Assembly (NCBI RefSeq): GCF_002775205.1
Contig: NC_036464.1
Coordinates: 3,411,817 to 3,475,816 of the forward strand
From: Xiphophorus maculatus
Lineage: Eukaryota > Chordata > Actinopteri > Cyprinodontiformes > Poeciliidae
Reading direction: 5' to 3'
Length of the DNA: 64,000 bases
Below the pieces are notes generated by a model. The model saw only the letters and a list, made by a program, of their open reading frames with translations, was not told the DNA's origin and did not search any database. Position 1 is the stretch's first letter; every line of letters starts with the position of its first letter. The position numbers were made by a program, and so were the translations under genes. Positions 35,201-45,564 of the stretch are shown here, in pieces.

Positions 35201-38200
35201 ATGAACGAGTCTGCTGGAGTCCGTTTCCGGCGGCTGCACCGAGCTCACGTGATCACAGAGGAACTTCCGGAGCGGAGACACAAAGGAAGCAGGTGAGACC
35301 CGAACCTCATCTGGACATGGGGTCCTGGTTCAGGTCACAGGGCTTTGCGGTTCCGGGTCTGTTGGTTCTGGTTCCAAGAGAAGGAGCCAATCAGAGGGAA
35401 GCAGACCGGAACTGCCTCACATCGGATTTAAACCCGGATTAGCTGGATGGGGTATAGAGCGATTCGGAACCACCCAGAAGGTTCTGATGGACCTGATAGC
35501 TTCATGTTTGACCCGTTGGATCAGAGCAGTCTGGTCCGGTTCTGCACCCGACCTCCAGGTTTTCGTTCTGGACCGTCCTCCGTCAGCCCAGTAGAAGTTC
35601 TGGTTGCAGCTCCAGAACCTTGAAGACAAAAACCGACCCGGTTCATCAAAATATCTTGGTGTTTAGGAGCTGGTACCAGAACCAGGAGGAACCAGAGCCA
35701 GGGAGAGGGATCCTCCTGGTCCTGGTTCTGGTTCAGGTCCAGCTACCAACGCTGGACTAACAAGTTCATGGCTTTATTCATTCATTTCTCTCAGGTGTAA
35801 ATATACCAGCTGAGTTTTTCTCGGACCGGAACCAGGCTGACTGAATACAGACCAGAACCGGGCTCATTCTGAGTCTCCAAATCATTTTAACAGAAGATTC
35901 ACATAATTTATGACTTTGTGTAAAAATGTTTTTTGCCACATTATCAGCAGCAACCAGGAGGTTATAAAACGGCTGTAACATGTTATTAATGTAACATGTT
36001 ATTAAACTGTAACATGTTATTAATGTAACATGTTATTAATGTAACATGTTATTAAACTGTAACATGTTATTAATGTAACATGTTATTAATGTAACATGTT
36101 ATTAAACTAACATGTTATTAAACTGTAACATGTTATTAAACTAACATGTTATTAAACTAACATGTTATTAAACTGTAACATGTTATTAATGTAACATGTT
36201 ATTAAACTGTAACATGTTATTAAACTGTAACATGTTATTAATGTAACATGTTATTAAACTGTAACATGTTATTAAACTGTAACATGTTATTAATGTAACA
36301 TGTTATTAAACTGTAACATGTTATTAAACTGTAACATGTTATTAAACTGTAACATGTTATTAAACTGTTACAGGGCTTCAGGGGCCATAAATGTTAATAT
36401 TTTAATACAGATACATAAATGTAACATTTATTTATTCAGATGATCAAAGCTGCTGAATTTGATTTAATGGTTTCAGCATCAATTAAAATATTTTAAATTG
36501 TTTAACATTTAAATGGATGATTTAAAGGAGCTGGCAAGTTTACTTTGTAAAAGATCAAAGAACAATATTCATAGTTAGATTGTTTTGTTACCATAGCAAC
36601 AATCTGATGCTGTGAGTTTGAGCCGTTTGTTCATAAATGCAAATGAATAAACTGTAATTATAACTGATTGTTTTTAGTTTGGCCAGTTAATCTACTCTCT
36701 CTCTCCCAGATTAAATCCAACCCAGAAGCTGTTAGAGGTGCTGATGGTTTTAGCAGCAAGAGGGGCCCCTAGGTCAGATTCTGCCCCAGGCCTCATGCAG
36801 CCTTGGACCGGCCCTGCAGGATGAGTTCAATCTGCTGCACTGATGATGAGCAACAAACGGAGATTTAATTTAATGCTAATGTGGCTTTAGCAGCTCTAAC
36901 ATTTCTGTCTGTTGAGTTTTAATAGGAGCCACAGAAACTGTTTTGGTTGCTCACGTTTGTGTTAAGATGATCTCTGCGCGTTAACCCTTTAAACTCCTGT
37001 CCAGCTCCTACAGTGGGAAGGTGTTCCGGGTCACTCTGCTGTCTCTGGGCGGTTTCCTGATTCTTCTTCTTCTCATCATCTTCCTCATCCTGGAGTCTCC
37101 CATCCAGCCAGAGGCCTTCAGGTGAGTCGGTCTGGACCGGGTCAGAATCAGACCAAACCCTCTCTGACCGCCCTCCCTCAACCTCTCTCCTGCCCCCTTG
37201 TTTCCATGGCGACCTGCGGCGCCCCCTGCTGGCTGCAGCTTGAAGGAGCCGCCCCAGATGAAGGGCTGCTGGGAGCCCAACCTGCGGCTCCGGGAGGCCC
37301 GGCGGCTCTACGAGGACCAGCTTCTGGGTCCAGAGTCCATCGTCAACATGGGGGGTCAGCAGCTTCACTTCTGGTTCCCGACCAGAACCAGTACCAGAAC
37401 CTGAGTCTGTTTTTCTCTCCACAGATGTTTTCTTCACTGGAACAGCTGATGGCAAAATCCTCAAGTTGATTGGACGGAGAATCGTTACCTTGGCAACGCT
37501 CGGCAGGCCGCCGTGTGGTGAGATGCTCAAATTGGGTGAAGCTGGGTCTGTGAGAACTGGTTCTTACTGGTTCTTACTGGTTCTGACTGGTTCGCCGTTA
37601 GGATAACCAGTCCTGACCCTGAAGTGAACTGCTGAACCTTGTTGAATCAGGCTAACAGGTTGCTAGCTGTTAGCCTGATTCAATATGAACTGAATGAACC
37701 TGATGGGCTAAAAGGGTCAAAACAAATCTGATTGGCTGAGCATGGCTCCACCTCCAGACTGACCCTGGTTGCCCTCTGACCCTCTCCAGGCACCAGGGAG
37801 GACGAGCCCACCTGCGGGCGGCCCCTGGGCATCAGGGCGGGGCCTAATGGGACGTTGTTCGTAGCCGACGCCTACCTAGGCGTGTTCGAGGTCGACCCTG
37901 CTACAGGTGAGTTTTGATCCCCCTCCCATCCTCCCGCCTCCAGGTCGCGCTGACGACCCGTCTCCCTGCAGGTGCAGCAACCCGGCTGGTGGCGGGGGGG
38001 CAAGAGGTCGGCGGCAGGAAGCTGTCGTTCATCAATGACGTGGCAGTGACGCAGGACGGCAGGAAGCTGTACTTTACCGATTCCAGCAGCAGGTGGCAGC
38101 GCCGGGACTACCTGCACCTCATCATGGAGGCCACGGCGGACGGACGGTACAACCCGCCGCCTGGGTCAAAGGTCAGCTGCAGGGACCCTTCAGAATAAAA

Positions 38201-39277
38201 GCCTGTCCTCCTGTCCGCCTCAGAGTGCTGGAGTACGACACGGAAACGCGGGAACTGACGGTCGTCATGGAGAACCTGCGCTTCCCCAACGGCATCCAGC
38301 TGCTGCCGGACCAGGAGTCGGTTCTGGTGGCCGAGACCACCATGGCCCGGATCCGCAGGTCGGCCCCACGCTGACCCAGGACCGCCTCGGTCCATGGGTG
38401 GTCTCCTCCCTGACCGGCTCTGTCTCCATCCAGGGTCCATGTGGCGGGCCTCAACAAGGGGGGCATGGACACGTTTGTGGACAACCTGCCCGGTTTCCCG
38501 GACAACATCCGGCCCAGCTCCTCCGGAGGATACTGGGTCTCCATGGCGGCGGTCCGGCCCAACCCCGGCTTCTCCATGTTGGACTTCCTGTCCCAGAGAC
38601 CATGGGTCAAGAAGCTCATCTTCAAGGTAAACGGGCCCGTCAGTTTCATGTGACCTCTGACCTGCTGGATGAGAAACTAATGAGAAGGCCTGAGACGTCC
38701 TAGTCAAAGGCTGCATTCACCCAGCAGATCTTGATGCTGCTGCTGATTAAACCCGACTGCAATATGTGACTGAAGAGGAACGTAGCCACCGCCCAGCAGG
38801 GCTATGTTTACGGCAGTAAAGATGGCCGCCGCAGCGCTCTGTTTGCGGCAGTAAAGATGGCCGCCGCAGCGCTCTGTTTGCGGCAGTAAAGATGGCCGCC
38901 GCAGCGCTCTGTTTGCGGCAGTAAAGATGGCCGCCGCAGCGCTCTGTTTACGGCAGTAAAGATGGCCGCCGCAGCGCTCTGTTTGCGGCAGTAAAGATGG
39001 GTGAAGGCAGCCTCAGGCAGCAGCAGTTCTCCAGGTCAAAGGTCACATCTCGGTTTTCGCCCTGCAGCTGTTCAGCCAGGACGTCCTCATGAAGGCCGTC
39101 CCTCGCTACAGCCTGGTGGCCGAGATCCAAGATGGCGGCGTCTGTAGGCGGAGCTTCCACGACCCCAACGGCCTGGTGGCCGCCTACGTCAGCGAGGCAC
39201 ACGAGCATCATGGGAAACTCTACATCGGATCCTTCCGCTCGCCGTACATTGCCGTGTTGGACCTGCAGGGACCGTAG
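35201..39277 (+). CDS. apmap: APMAP, adipocyte plasma membrane-associated protein (strictosidine synthase-like beta-propeller)
   Basis: Nine exons: 35201-35292, 37005-37121, 37239-37354, 37425-37517, 37790-37906, 37972-38146, 38224-38358, 38434-38626, 39068-39277. They join in phase to 415 residues (human 416). Residues 1-39 are cytosolic, and about 40-61 are a type II membrane anchor (VTLLSLGGFLILLLLIIFLI). The rest is a six-bladed propeller with CGRPLGIRAGPNGTLFVADA, KLYFTDSSSRWQRRDYL, RFPNGIQLLPDQESVLVAET and GFPDNIRPSSSGGYWVSMA. Mammalian APMAP has arylesterase activity and supports adipocyte differentiation. Introns hold two minisatellites (35976-36367, 38806-39000). It ends tail to tail with cst7. 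Confidence 0.96.
35976..36367 (+). repeat. TAACATGTTA minisatellite in apmap intron 1
   Basis: Twenty-three copies of the 10-base palindrome TAACATGTTA are spaced 16 or 18 bases apart by linkers TTAATG, TTAAAC or TTAAACTG. The irregular alternation of linkers gives a mixed-period array. No coding potential. Confidence 0.9.
37218..37236 (-). promoter_or_regulatory. CTCF-like motif at apmap exon 3 acceptor
   Basis: The minus strand reads GCAGCCAGCAGGGGGCGCC, a full match to the CTCF core. It ends two bases before the exon 3 boundary, so it overlaps the 3' splice site. Similar cores occur at 20639, 27226, 31068, 43004, 49721 and 53309. Confidence 0.45.
38806..39000 (+). repeat. 35-bp minisatellite in apmap intron 8
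   Basis: Five full units and one partial unit of 35 bases share the core GTAAAGATGGCCGCCGCAGC. Units differ only at GTTTACGG versus GTTTGCGG. The AAGATGGCCGCC core resembles a YY1 site. The array ends about 68 bases before exon 9. Confidence 0.9.
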
Positions 39278-39866
39278 AACTGGGTCGGACCTGGGTCCAG
39301 CCTCCCTCCCTGCTGGTTCTGATGACCCGGTCCTGTTTGGATCAGAACTTGGGGACTTTAAAAGCAGCTGTTGGAAGCTGAGGGGCCCAATCTGGCCCGG
39401 TTCTGGTTCTGTTGCTCCGCCATTATTTCATGTTCAGACTGAATGTTCCTGTGTTGCTTCCCCTACTGTTCTGTTGTAGTGCTGGCCCGGTTCTGCTGGC
39501 CCGGACCAACTGTTGGGTCGACATCAGAACTTTGGCCTGCTGAGGAACTCAGTGGGCTGCAAGGGACAGAACCAGAACCTGCAGGTTCCCGGTCCTGCTT
39601 CTGGTCCTGGTTCCGGACCCGGTTTTAACCAGTTTCCTGGGAACCTGGTCCTGGTTAAAACCGGTTCCGGACCGGTTAAGGTCCTGGTCTTGGTCCCGGT
39701 TCCAGTCCTGGACCCGGTTCCCGTCCTGTTTCTGGTTCCGGATCCTGACCCGGTTCTAAAAATTGTGAAAAAGTGAAATCAGGCGAGTTAACTTGGTTCT
39801 GGTTCGGCCCGGTTCCGTCTAATCCAACCTGTAGACCTACTGGACTACAGTAGGTCCAGTACTTTA

Positions 39867-39894
39867 GTTCTTTTATTCTAGAGAATAAAAGAAC
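39867..39894. terminator. Palindromic poly(A) signal shared by apmap and cst7
   Basis: Arms GTTCTTTTATTCT and AGAATAAAAGAAC with a 2-base loop place AATAAA on the plus strand (39884-39889, for apmap) and on the minus strand (39877-39872, for cst7). A second minus-strand signal is at 39923-39918. The apmap stop is at 39277 and the cst7 stop at 39990, so the 3' ends meet or overlap here. Confidence 0.65.
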
Positions 39895-39989
39895 CGGGTC
39901 TGGATCTGCTGCAACTCTTTATTCACTCATCATTTAAACAGAATCAGATCCTGATCAGAACCGGTTCTGGTTCCGGAACAGAGCTGGTT

Positions 39990-42120
39990 TCAGATCAGAA
40001 CCGGTTCCCGTTGGGGCGATCTGCACAGCAGCTCCAGGGTTTCCCGCCCAGGCTTCCAGGGGATCAGCCACAGCTCCAGGTGACACCGGAAGGTCTGGAC
40101 AGAGACGGGTCGGTCAGAACCTCCAGAACCATTGAATCCTCCTGCGACTCAGATCCAGACTCACCTGGGCCAGCCGGCCCGGAGGCTGGAGGTGGCACCG
40201 GTCCAGGTCCGAGGTCCGGTTCCGTTTGGGACAAACCGTCCTGGAGATCTGGAAGTCCACGATGTACCGGATCCCTCTGACCACCTGGAACACAGAGCCG
40301 GTCCGTTAGGTTCTGCTCCGATCCGGAACCGGGCCTGGGTCCAGACCAGAACTGCAGGAACAGGTCTGCTTCAGGTTCTAGGCTCAGCAGAACTTGGTTC
40401 TGGTTCTCACACCTTAGACTGAATCTGAACATGCTTTTATTTTGAAAGGAGGTATTGTTTCTTGTGAGCAGGTTCTGCAGCGGAGAAACGGGTTCTGGTT
40501 CTGTTGAGCCCTTCTCTGATTGGCTGATTGCTCCGTCCAATCACTACAGACCTGAGCTTCTAATAAACTACTGTTGCTTTAACGGTCCCGCCTGCATCTG
40601 TTCTGGTTCTGATCCATTTTATTCCTTCCAGGGGTTATGACTGCTGGAGGACTGACAGGCTGACCAATCAGACAGAGGGACTGACAGGCTGACCAATCAG
40701 ACAGAGGGAAAGTTTCAAATCAAATCAGATTTGATCTGTATAAAACATTTCAGCATCAAGGCTTTTCAAAGAGCTTTACATCATAAAAACACAAAAACAA
40801 AATCATGCAGCATAGAATCAACATTCAAACATGACATTAAGTCGAGTTCCAGTGTTAAATTGATTATTGATTATGTTTCAAATAAAACTCTAACCAACTG
40901 GTCTGGATTTAAAGGATCTCAGTGTTTCAGCTGTTTTACAGTTTTCTGAAGATTTGTGGTGCATAGAAGCTGAAAGCTGCTTCTCCTCGTTTGGTTCTGA
41001 TTCTGATGCAGAACCAGAACCAGAACCTGAGGGGTCTGGAAGGTTGATCCAGCAGCAGCAGCAGCAGATCTTTAATGTGTTGTGGTTCTGATCCGTTCAG
41101 TGATTTATAAACTAACAGGATTTTAAGTTTATCCTCTGAGCTACAGGGAGCCAGTGGAGGTTCTGGAGAACTGGGTTTATGTCTCTATCCTCCTGGTTCT
41201 GGTTCTGGTCAGAACTCCAGCAGCAGCGTTCTGGATCAGCTGCAGCTGGAGGATTGATTTGTTGGACAGACGCTGCTGCAGGAATCAAAGCAACTGGATG
41301 AGTTTCTCTAGATCTCACTGAGATATTAGTCATCTAGATGTTGTTCAGCTGATAGAAGGCGACTTTGTGACCGTCTTTATGTGGCTCTGGAGGGTCAGGT
41401 CAGAGGTCATTACTGCTCCCAGGTTTCAGCCTGATCACTTTAGTTGTGTTTCTGACCAATCAGAGAGCAGAGACCCGCCCACTGGTTCCCTCCCAGTAGA
41501 TTCTCCTCTGGTGGTTCTGGAGAAACTGGACTTCCAGGTTTTTTGAACCAGTTGGATCTAGACACCAGAGTCTGGACCTGCTGGAGGTTCTGACCCGCCT
41601 CCCATATCACCATAGCAACAACTGTCACCAGGTAAGCGGTACCTGTCGCTGCGCTCTGACGACGGCTGACGGCTTGAACAGGAAGGCGTCGTTTGATTGG
41701 CTGTTGAAGGAGTGGGCGGCGCCGAGGACGGCCTGCTGGACAGCGGCGGCGTTCCTGCTGATGTCATACGGAGAGCCTGGCATGGGGCGGCCATGATGGC
41801 TGCCAGCTTCTGGACCTGGAAGAGAAGAACCAGAGGAACAAGCAGAACCAACAGAACCAGCAGAACCTGGGCCGGTCTGCCAGTTTGTTTCGGACCTGTT
41901 TGTATTTGCAGTTCCTGGTTCTCCTCCTGATGTCTGTGCCTTTCAGAACCACAGAGGACTGTCGGTCCTCTGTGGGTTCTGTTTGGGTCAGACCCTGGGT
42001 CTGACCCAAACAGAACCCAGTGCCGCGTAATTTCTGCCCAACCCGGACCAGAACCAGAACCAGCCCTCCAGTCTTACCCAGAGTGGCGAGCAGCAGCAGC
42101 AGCAACATCTTCGCCTCCAT
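39990..42120 (-). CDS. cst7: Cystatin-F-like cysteine protease inhibitor
   Basis: Four minus-strand exons, 42120-42078, 41815-41643, 40284-40165 and 40094-39990, join in phase to 146 residues (human CST7: 145). A signal peptide is encoded at the start (MEAKMLLLLLLATLG). The mature part has the loop QVVRG (the QxVxG protease-binding motif, across exons 2-3), the second loop PW in LWLIPWKPG, and four cysteines in the usual two pairs (TVC/DRC, FRC/ELLC). NDAFLFKPSAVVRA closely resembles the same place in human cystatin F. Cystatin F controls cathepsins C and L in lysosomes of immune cells. The APMAP neighbour supports the assignment, since CST7 and APMAP are adjacent in human. Confidence 0.88.
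40690..41340. repeat. Interspersed repeat in cst7 intron 2
   Basis: A 31-base direct duplication (GACTGACAGGCTGACCAATC...) lies at 40649-40708. A segment with GGATCTCAGTGTTTCAGCTG and GCTACAGGGAGCCAGTGGAG follows. The latter wording is common in fish genomes, but I cannot name the family. The minus strand at 41112-41190 encodes a scrap of L2-like LINE protein (NPVLQNLHWLPVAQRINLK). Confidence 0.5.
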
Positions 42121-42289
42121 CTCGGTTCACTTCCTGTCACCACAGATCAGCTACTTCCTGTTCCTGCCTCAGCTTCTCTCACACCTGACATTACTTCCTG
42201 TGTCTGACGTTCTCCCTGAGACCCCGCCCCTTTAGTCGGGGTTCCTCCAGGCTGCGTTCTGAGTCCACTGGATTTCCTTTCCTGGCTGC

Positions 42290-42400
42290 CATCAGTCTCC
42301 TGTCACATTTATGCCGAGGACGTCCAACTGTGTTTTTGTTTAGACCTCAGCAGTTGGACAGGCTGTCTGTCCTGCTCCAGTGTCTGAGCCAGTCTGGCTC
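42290..42400 (+). mobile_element. Possible LINE scrap
   Basis: The plus strand reads SCHIYAEDVQLCFCLDLS, which resembles the YADD-QLY catalytic string of an L2-like reverse transcriptase with the second aspartate region altered. It is very short, so it is only a suggestion. Confidence 0.3.
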
Positions 42401-42552
42401 AGACGGACGGCGAACCCAGATCTGTCATGAGTTGTGGTGTGAAGTGGTGAGGCAGACGCTGAGAACCCAGGTTGGTGTGCGGAAATTATGAATTAATGAA
42501 AAATCCAGGCATACAAAGTCCAAAACCCAGGCAGCACAGCTGAGCGGAAGGT

Positions 42553-42882
42553 TTGGTGCTGCGGATCTTCTGGGTGATGAAGCTGGCCCGTCACTTCCTG
42601 GGCCTGCAGACTCTGGGCCTGATGCTGCGCCGCTGTTACCGCGAGATGGTGATGCTGCCCGTCTTTGTTTGTGTCGCCATGGCGATCTAAAGCGCGCTGG
42701 CCCAGCTGCTGGAGCACGGTTTGGATCTGGAGACCGGGAACCCGGACTACGCCAGCATCCCCGCGGCCTGCTGGTGGGTCATCATCTCCATGACGACGGT
42801 GGCGGGCCGGGTGCTGGGCGGAGTCTGCGTGGTGAGCGGCATCGTGCTTCTGGCGCTGCCCATCACCTTCATCTACCACAGC
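42553..42882 (+). pseudogene. kcng3: KCNG3-like (Kv6.3) potassium channel fragment, dead
   Basis: The plus strand encodes VLRIFWVMKLARHFLGLQTL (S4 and S4-S5), then RRCYREMVMLPVFVCVAMAI (S5), a stop codon (42688-42690), [32 protein letters not shown] (pore helix) and [20 protein letters not shown] with TFIYHS (S6). This is the KCNG3 signature. The selectivity filter GYGD and about six following residues are removed by an in-frame deletion at 42801/42802. Nothing recognisable remains of S1-S3 or of the sequence after S6. KCNG3 lies near EML4 in human, and eml4 lies about 11 kb away here, so this is best read as a decayed gene copy in its ancestral place. Confidence 0.82.
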
Positions 42883-42889
42883 TCAAACT

Positions 42890-44190
42890 GCGCTCGGACC
42901 GGACCGGACCGGACCGGAACCGGTTCAGTGGTGTTTGGTACCAGACAGCTTCAAGAAGAATGACTGAAACTCCAAACTGATGAACCTACAGAACAACGCA
43001 AGAGGGCGCCCCCTACAGGACACATCAAAGTGTCCCACAGATTAACCAGCTGGTTAGCTTAGCTAATTGGACTGACCAGTCTACTTCCTGTTGCTTTATT
43101 TTCCACTTCCTGTTTGCGTCACTGAGGGTGACAGCACGCTGGCGTGACTCTGTACTTTCATTGAGATTTTTTCTCTTTTTATCTATAATAACTGAAGAAT
43201 TAATGAGCTACATTTAATTTCCCTTTGGGATTAATAAAGTATTTTTGAATTGGAATTATTTCCACTTCCTGCTCATGTCTGCAGTTTGATGATGTCAAGA
43301 TAATCAGAGCTCATCCTTTATTCCCCTGCTGGAGATTTTAGTTTAGCATCAACACCTTTAAAATGAATCACACAAAGTAACCAAACGCCTCCGCAAAGTT
43401 CTGATGGATGAAAAATATATGATGTTTGATTCTGGAGAGAAAGAGGTGGAAAAGGTTTTTATAGGTTGTTTTTAGCCCAAAGCTAAATGTAAAACACCCC
43501 TGGGACTCGGATGAGTCACTAAAACCAACCTGGTTCAGAAACAAGAGCAAGTCGTGACAAAGAGGAAGAGCGGCCATTAGGGGCCCTAGGGCCGTTAGGG
43601 GCCGTTAGGGTGACCCTCTGGGTGGGACGTCAGGAACCAGGCCAGTTTTCCTCGACAGACTGACCTCAATACTGGACAAGGTGGTAATACCATCAGATTT
43701 AGGAAACTCACTTTCCCCGTCAGATGGAGATCTGGTGGAGCATCAGGGTTCATCAAGAACATCTCATCTGGATTTATATAAGGAGGTTCACCTGAGTTTG
43801 ATGACCTTCTTCTGGAAGGTTTCTCCTCACTTCCTTCTGTGGGTTAGCTTAGCTACCAAGTGAAATTAGCTCCCACAGATCACATCTGTTAATTGTCGCT
43901 ATCCTCATTTTCACAACTTCCAGTGGGCGGTGCAGGTTGCTACAATCCATAGTAGCCACACAGGCACACCCGCTAGAAGGAAACAAACACACCCAGTACA
44001 ACGCTTTCATTCTATTGGCTGAGAGGTTGCTAGGCGACTGCCAAAAAGGCAGTTCCATGTTTCATAAGCGAGCAGAGAGTTGGAGCTCAAGGAGGATTTC
44101 ATGTATTTTGTTCTCAAAACTGGTAGTACTTTCATGTCTTTCTTCTCAAAACTTGTAACACTTGTACTCAAAACCTCTCAGGCTCTAGAG
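42890..44190. other. Intergenic stretch between the kcng3 relic and a MITE
   Basis: At 43200-43255, TTTCCCTTTGGGATTAATAA resembles a fish LINE 3' tail. No exon is seen. A CTCF-like core lies at 43004-43020. Confidence 0.4.
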
Positions 44191-44319
44191 CTGTGGTGCC
44201 CAAAGCGGAGGGCCGGCATCCTGCAAGTTTTATTCTCTCCCTGCTGGTAACAAGAACCTTTTCTGGATCCAGGTGCGTTAAACCAGGAGAGACTAAAACA
44301 TCCACTTTGGGCACCACTG
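44191..44319. mobile_element. hAT-like MITE
   Basis: Inverted ends CTGTGGTGCCCAAAG and (complement) CAGTGGTGCCCAAAG enclose 129 bp. The flanking octamers CTCTAGAG (44183-44190) and ATCTAGAG (44320-44327) match at 7 of 8 positions. It is a shorter relative of 29001-29200. Confidence 0.75.
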
Positions 44320-44329
44320 ATCTAGAGGA

Positions 44330-45285
44330 AGTCAGTCATGGAAACATTTGGTCTCCATGAAAACTGTGAAATGTGTCACTTCCTGTGAAACGTGTCACTT
44401 CCTGTGAAAATTGGCGGCTCAAACCAGAGCAGGATTCCACAGATTGTAGAAATTTGTACATTATAGAAACAGTAAAAACTGAAAGGCAGCAGAACCTGCT
44501 GGGGGCCCAAATGAACCAGAACCAGAACCTGCTGAGTGGAGAGCAGCAGCTGCTGAATGGAGCCGAGGTCAGGAAGAGTTGAATTGAGTTTCACCTTCTT
44601 GTCGGCCATGATTCCTGGAGGCTGAGGAAAAATAACCAACCGTCCTCCTCGCCTCATTGGTTCCAAAGGTTCTGACGCCTCATTGGTCCAAAGGTTCTGA
44701 CCCAGACGACTGAATTCTGTGCAGGAGGAATGAGGCAGGAAGCGATGCACCGGTTCTGAGCCAGTGGAGGGCGCCACTGAACATGCCCAGCAGCCCTCTG
44801 CTGTGCGTCCTCAACACGGACCTTCATTGGTTCTGATGGTTCTGGGTTTTGTCTGACCATTAACAGAACCCTGGGTGTGTGTTGCCATGGTAACCAGGTG
44901 ATCTTGGGCCTCATGAACCTGAGCACCGGTCCTTTAAAAATCACAACAGCTGCTGCTCCGCCTGTCGCCTCCATAAATTCATCTTAATGTAAATTAGGCT
45001 GCCAGTAACCATGGCAACATCCTTGCTTGTAGCAGTATAAATATTTATAGTAATCTTATATATGTAACCGGATCCTGGTTGTGCTGGTTTTATTGGAGGA
45101 TCGGAGTCGTGACACAGTTTGTCTTTAAATCTGTTCTGACGATAAAAACAAACCATAACGCCGTCATGGCCGCCGCTGCAAGTCCTACACAAAACTAAAG
45201 TTAATTCCTGCTGTCGTAGCTTCACTTAAATATTTACATTACAAAATGGATTCATATGTTACAATGGTTCTCATTGGTCTGTACA
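44330..45285. other. Intergenic stretch without a recognised gene
   Basis: It contains a short tandem (GTGTCACTTCCTGTGAAA, two units near 44375-44410) and many GGTTCTG words. The overlapping open frames on the minus strand have no splice pattern or family signature. Confidence 0.4.
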
Positions 45286-45289
45286 ATCT

Positions 45290-45555
45290 TCAGCTTTTCA
45301 TTTTAAACGGGTAGATATTCAGATGAAGGAAGTGATCTTCTTGTGGTTTCGTCATGGATAGAAATTGTTCTGATGCTAAGCTAACCATAACTGCTAAGCT
45401 TCCACTTCAGTCACTCTAATAATGTTATAAAATATATTTTACAACAACCTGCTGTAGTTTCTGATTGTAAACATGACGGTAGCAGCTTTAGACGGGTAGC
45501 ACCAACAGATAGACTTAGCCATCTATCCGTGCTACGGTAGGAGAATCTGACGAGG
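45290..45555 (+). repeat. Dispersed repeat of about 270 bp, copy 2
   Basis: This is the partner of 34705-34976. It stops at GAATCTGACGAGGTA, as copy 1 does, about 10 bases before the left arm of the long-armed element. Confidence 0.7.
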
Positions 45556-45564
45556 TATCACAGA

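Noticed and set aside
35976-36367. A CRISPR-like array
   Set aside because: The 'spacers' are 6-8 bases of three recurring kinds, and the host is a vertebrate. It is a minisatellite.
38108-38716. Long antisense frames over apmap, also 50647-51437 and 51604-52167 over tspan14 and 18447-19127 over the LINE
   Set aside because: They are shadows of GC-rich coding exons and cross exon-intron borders without splice signals.
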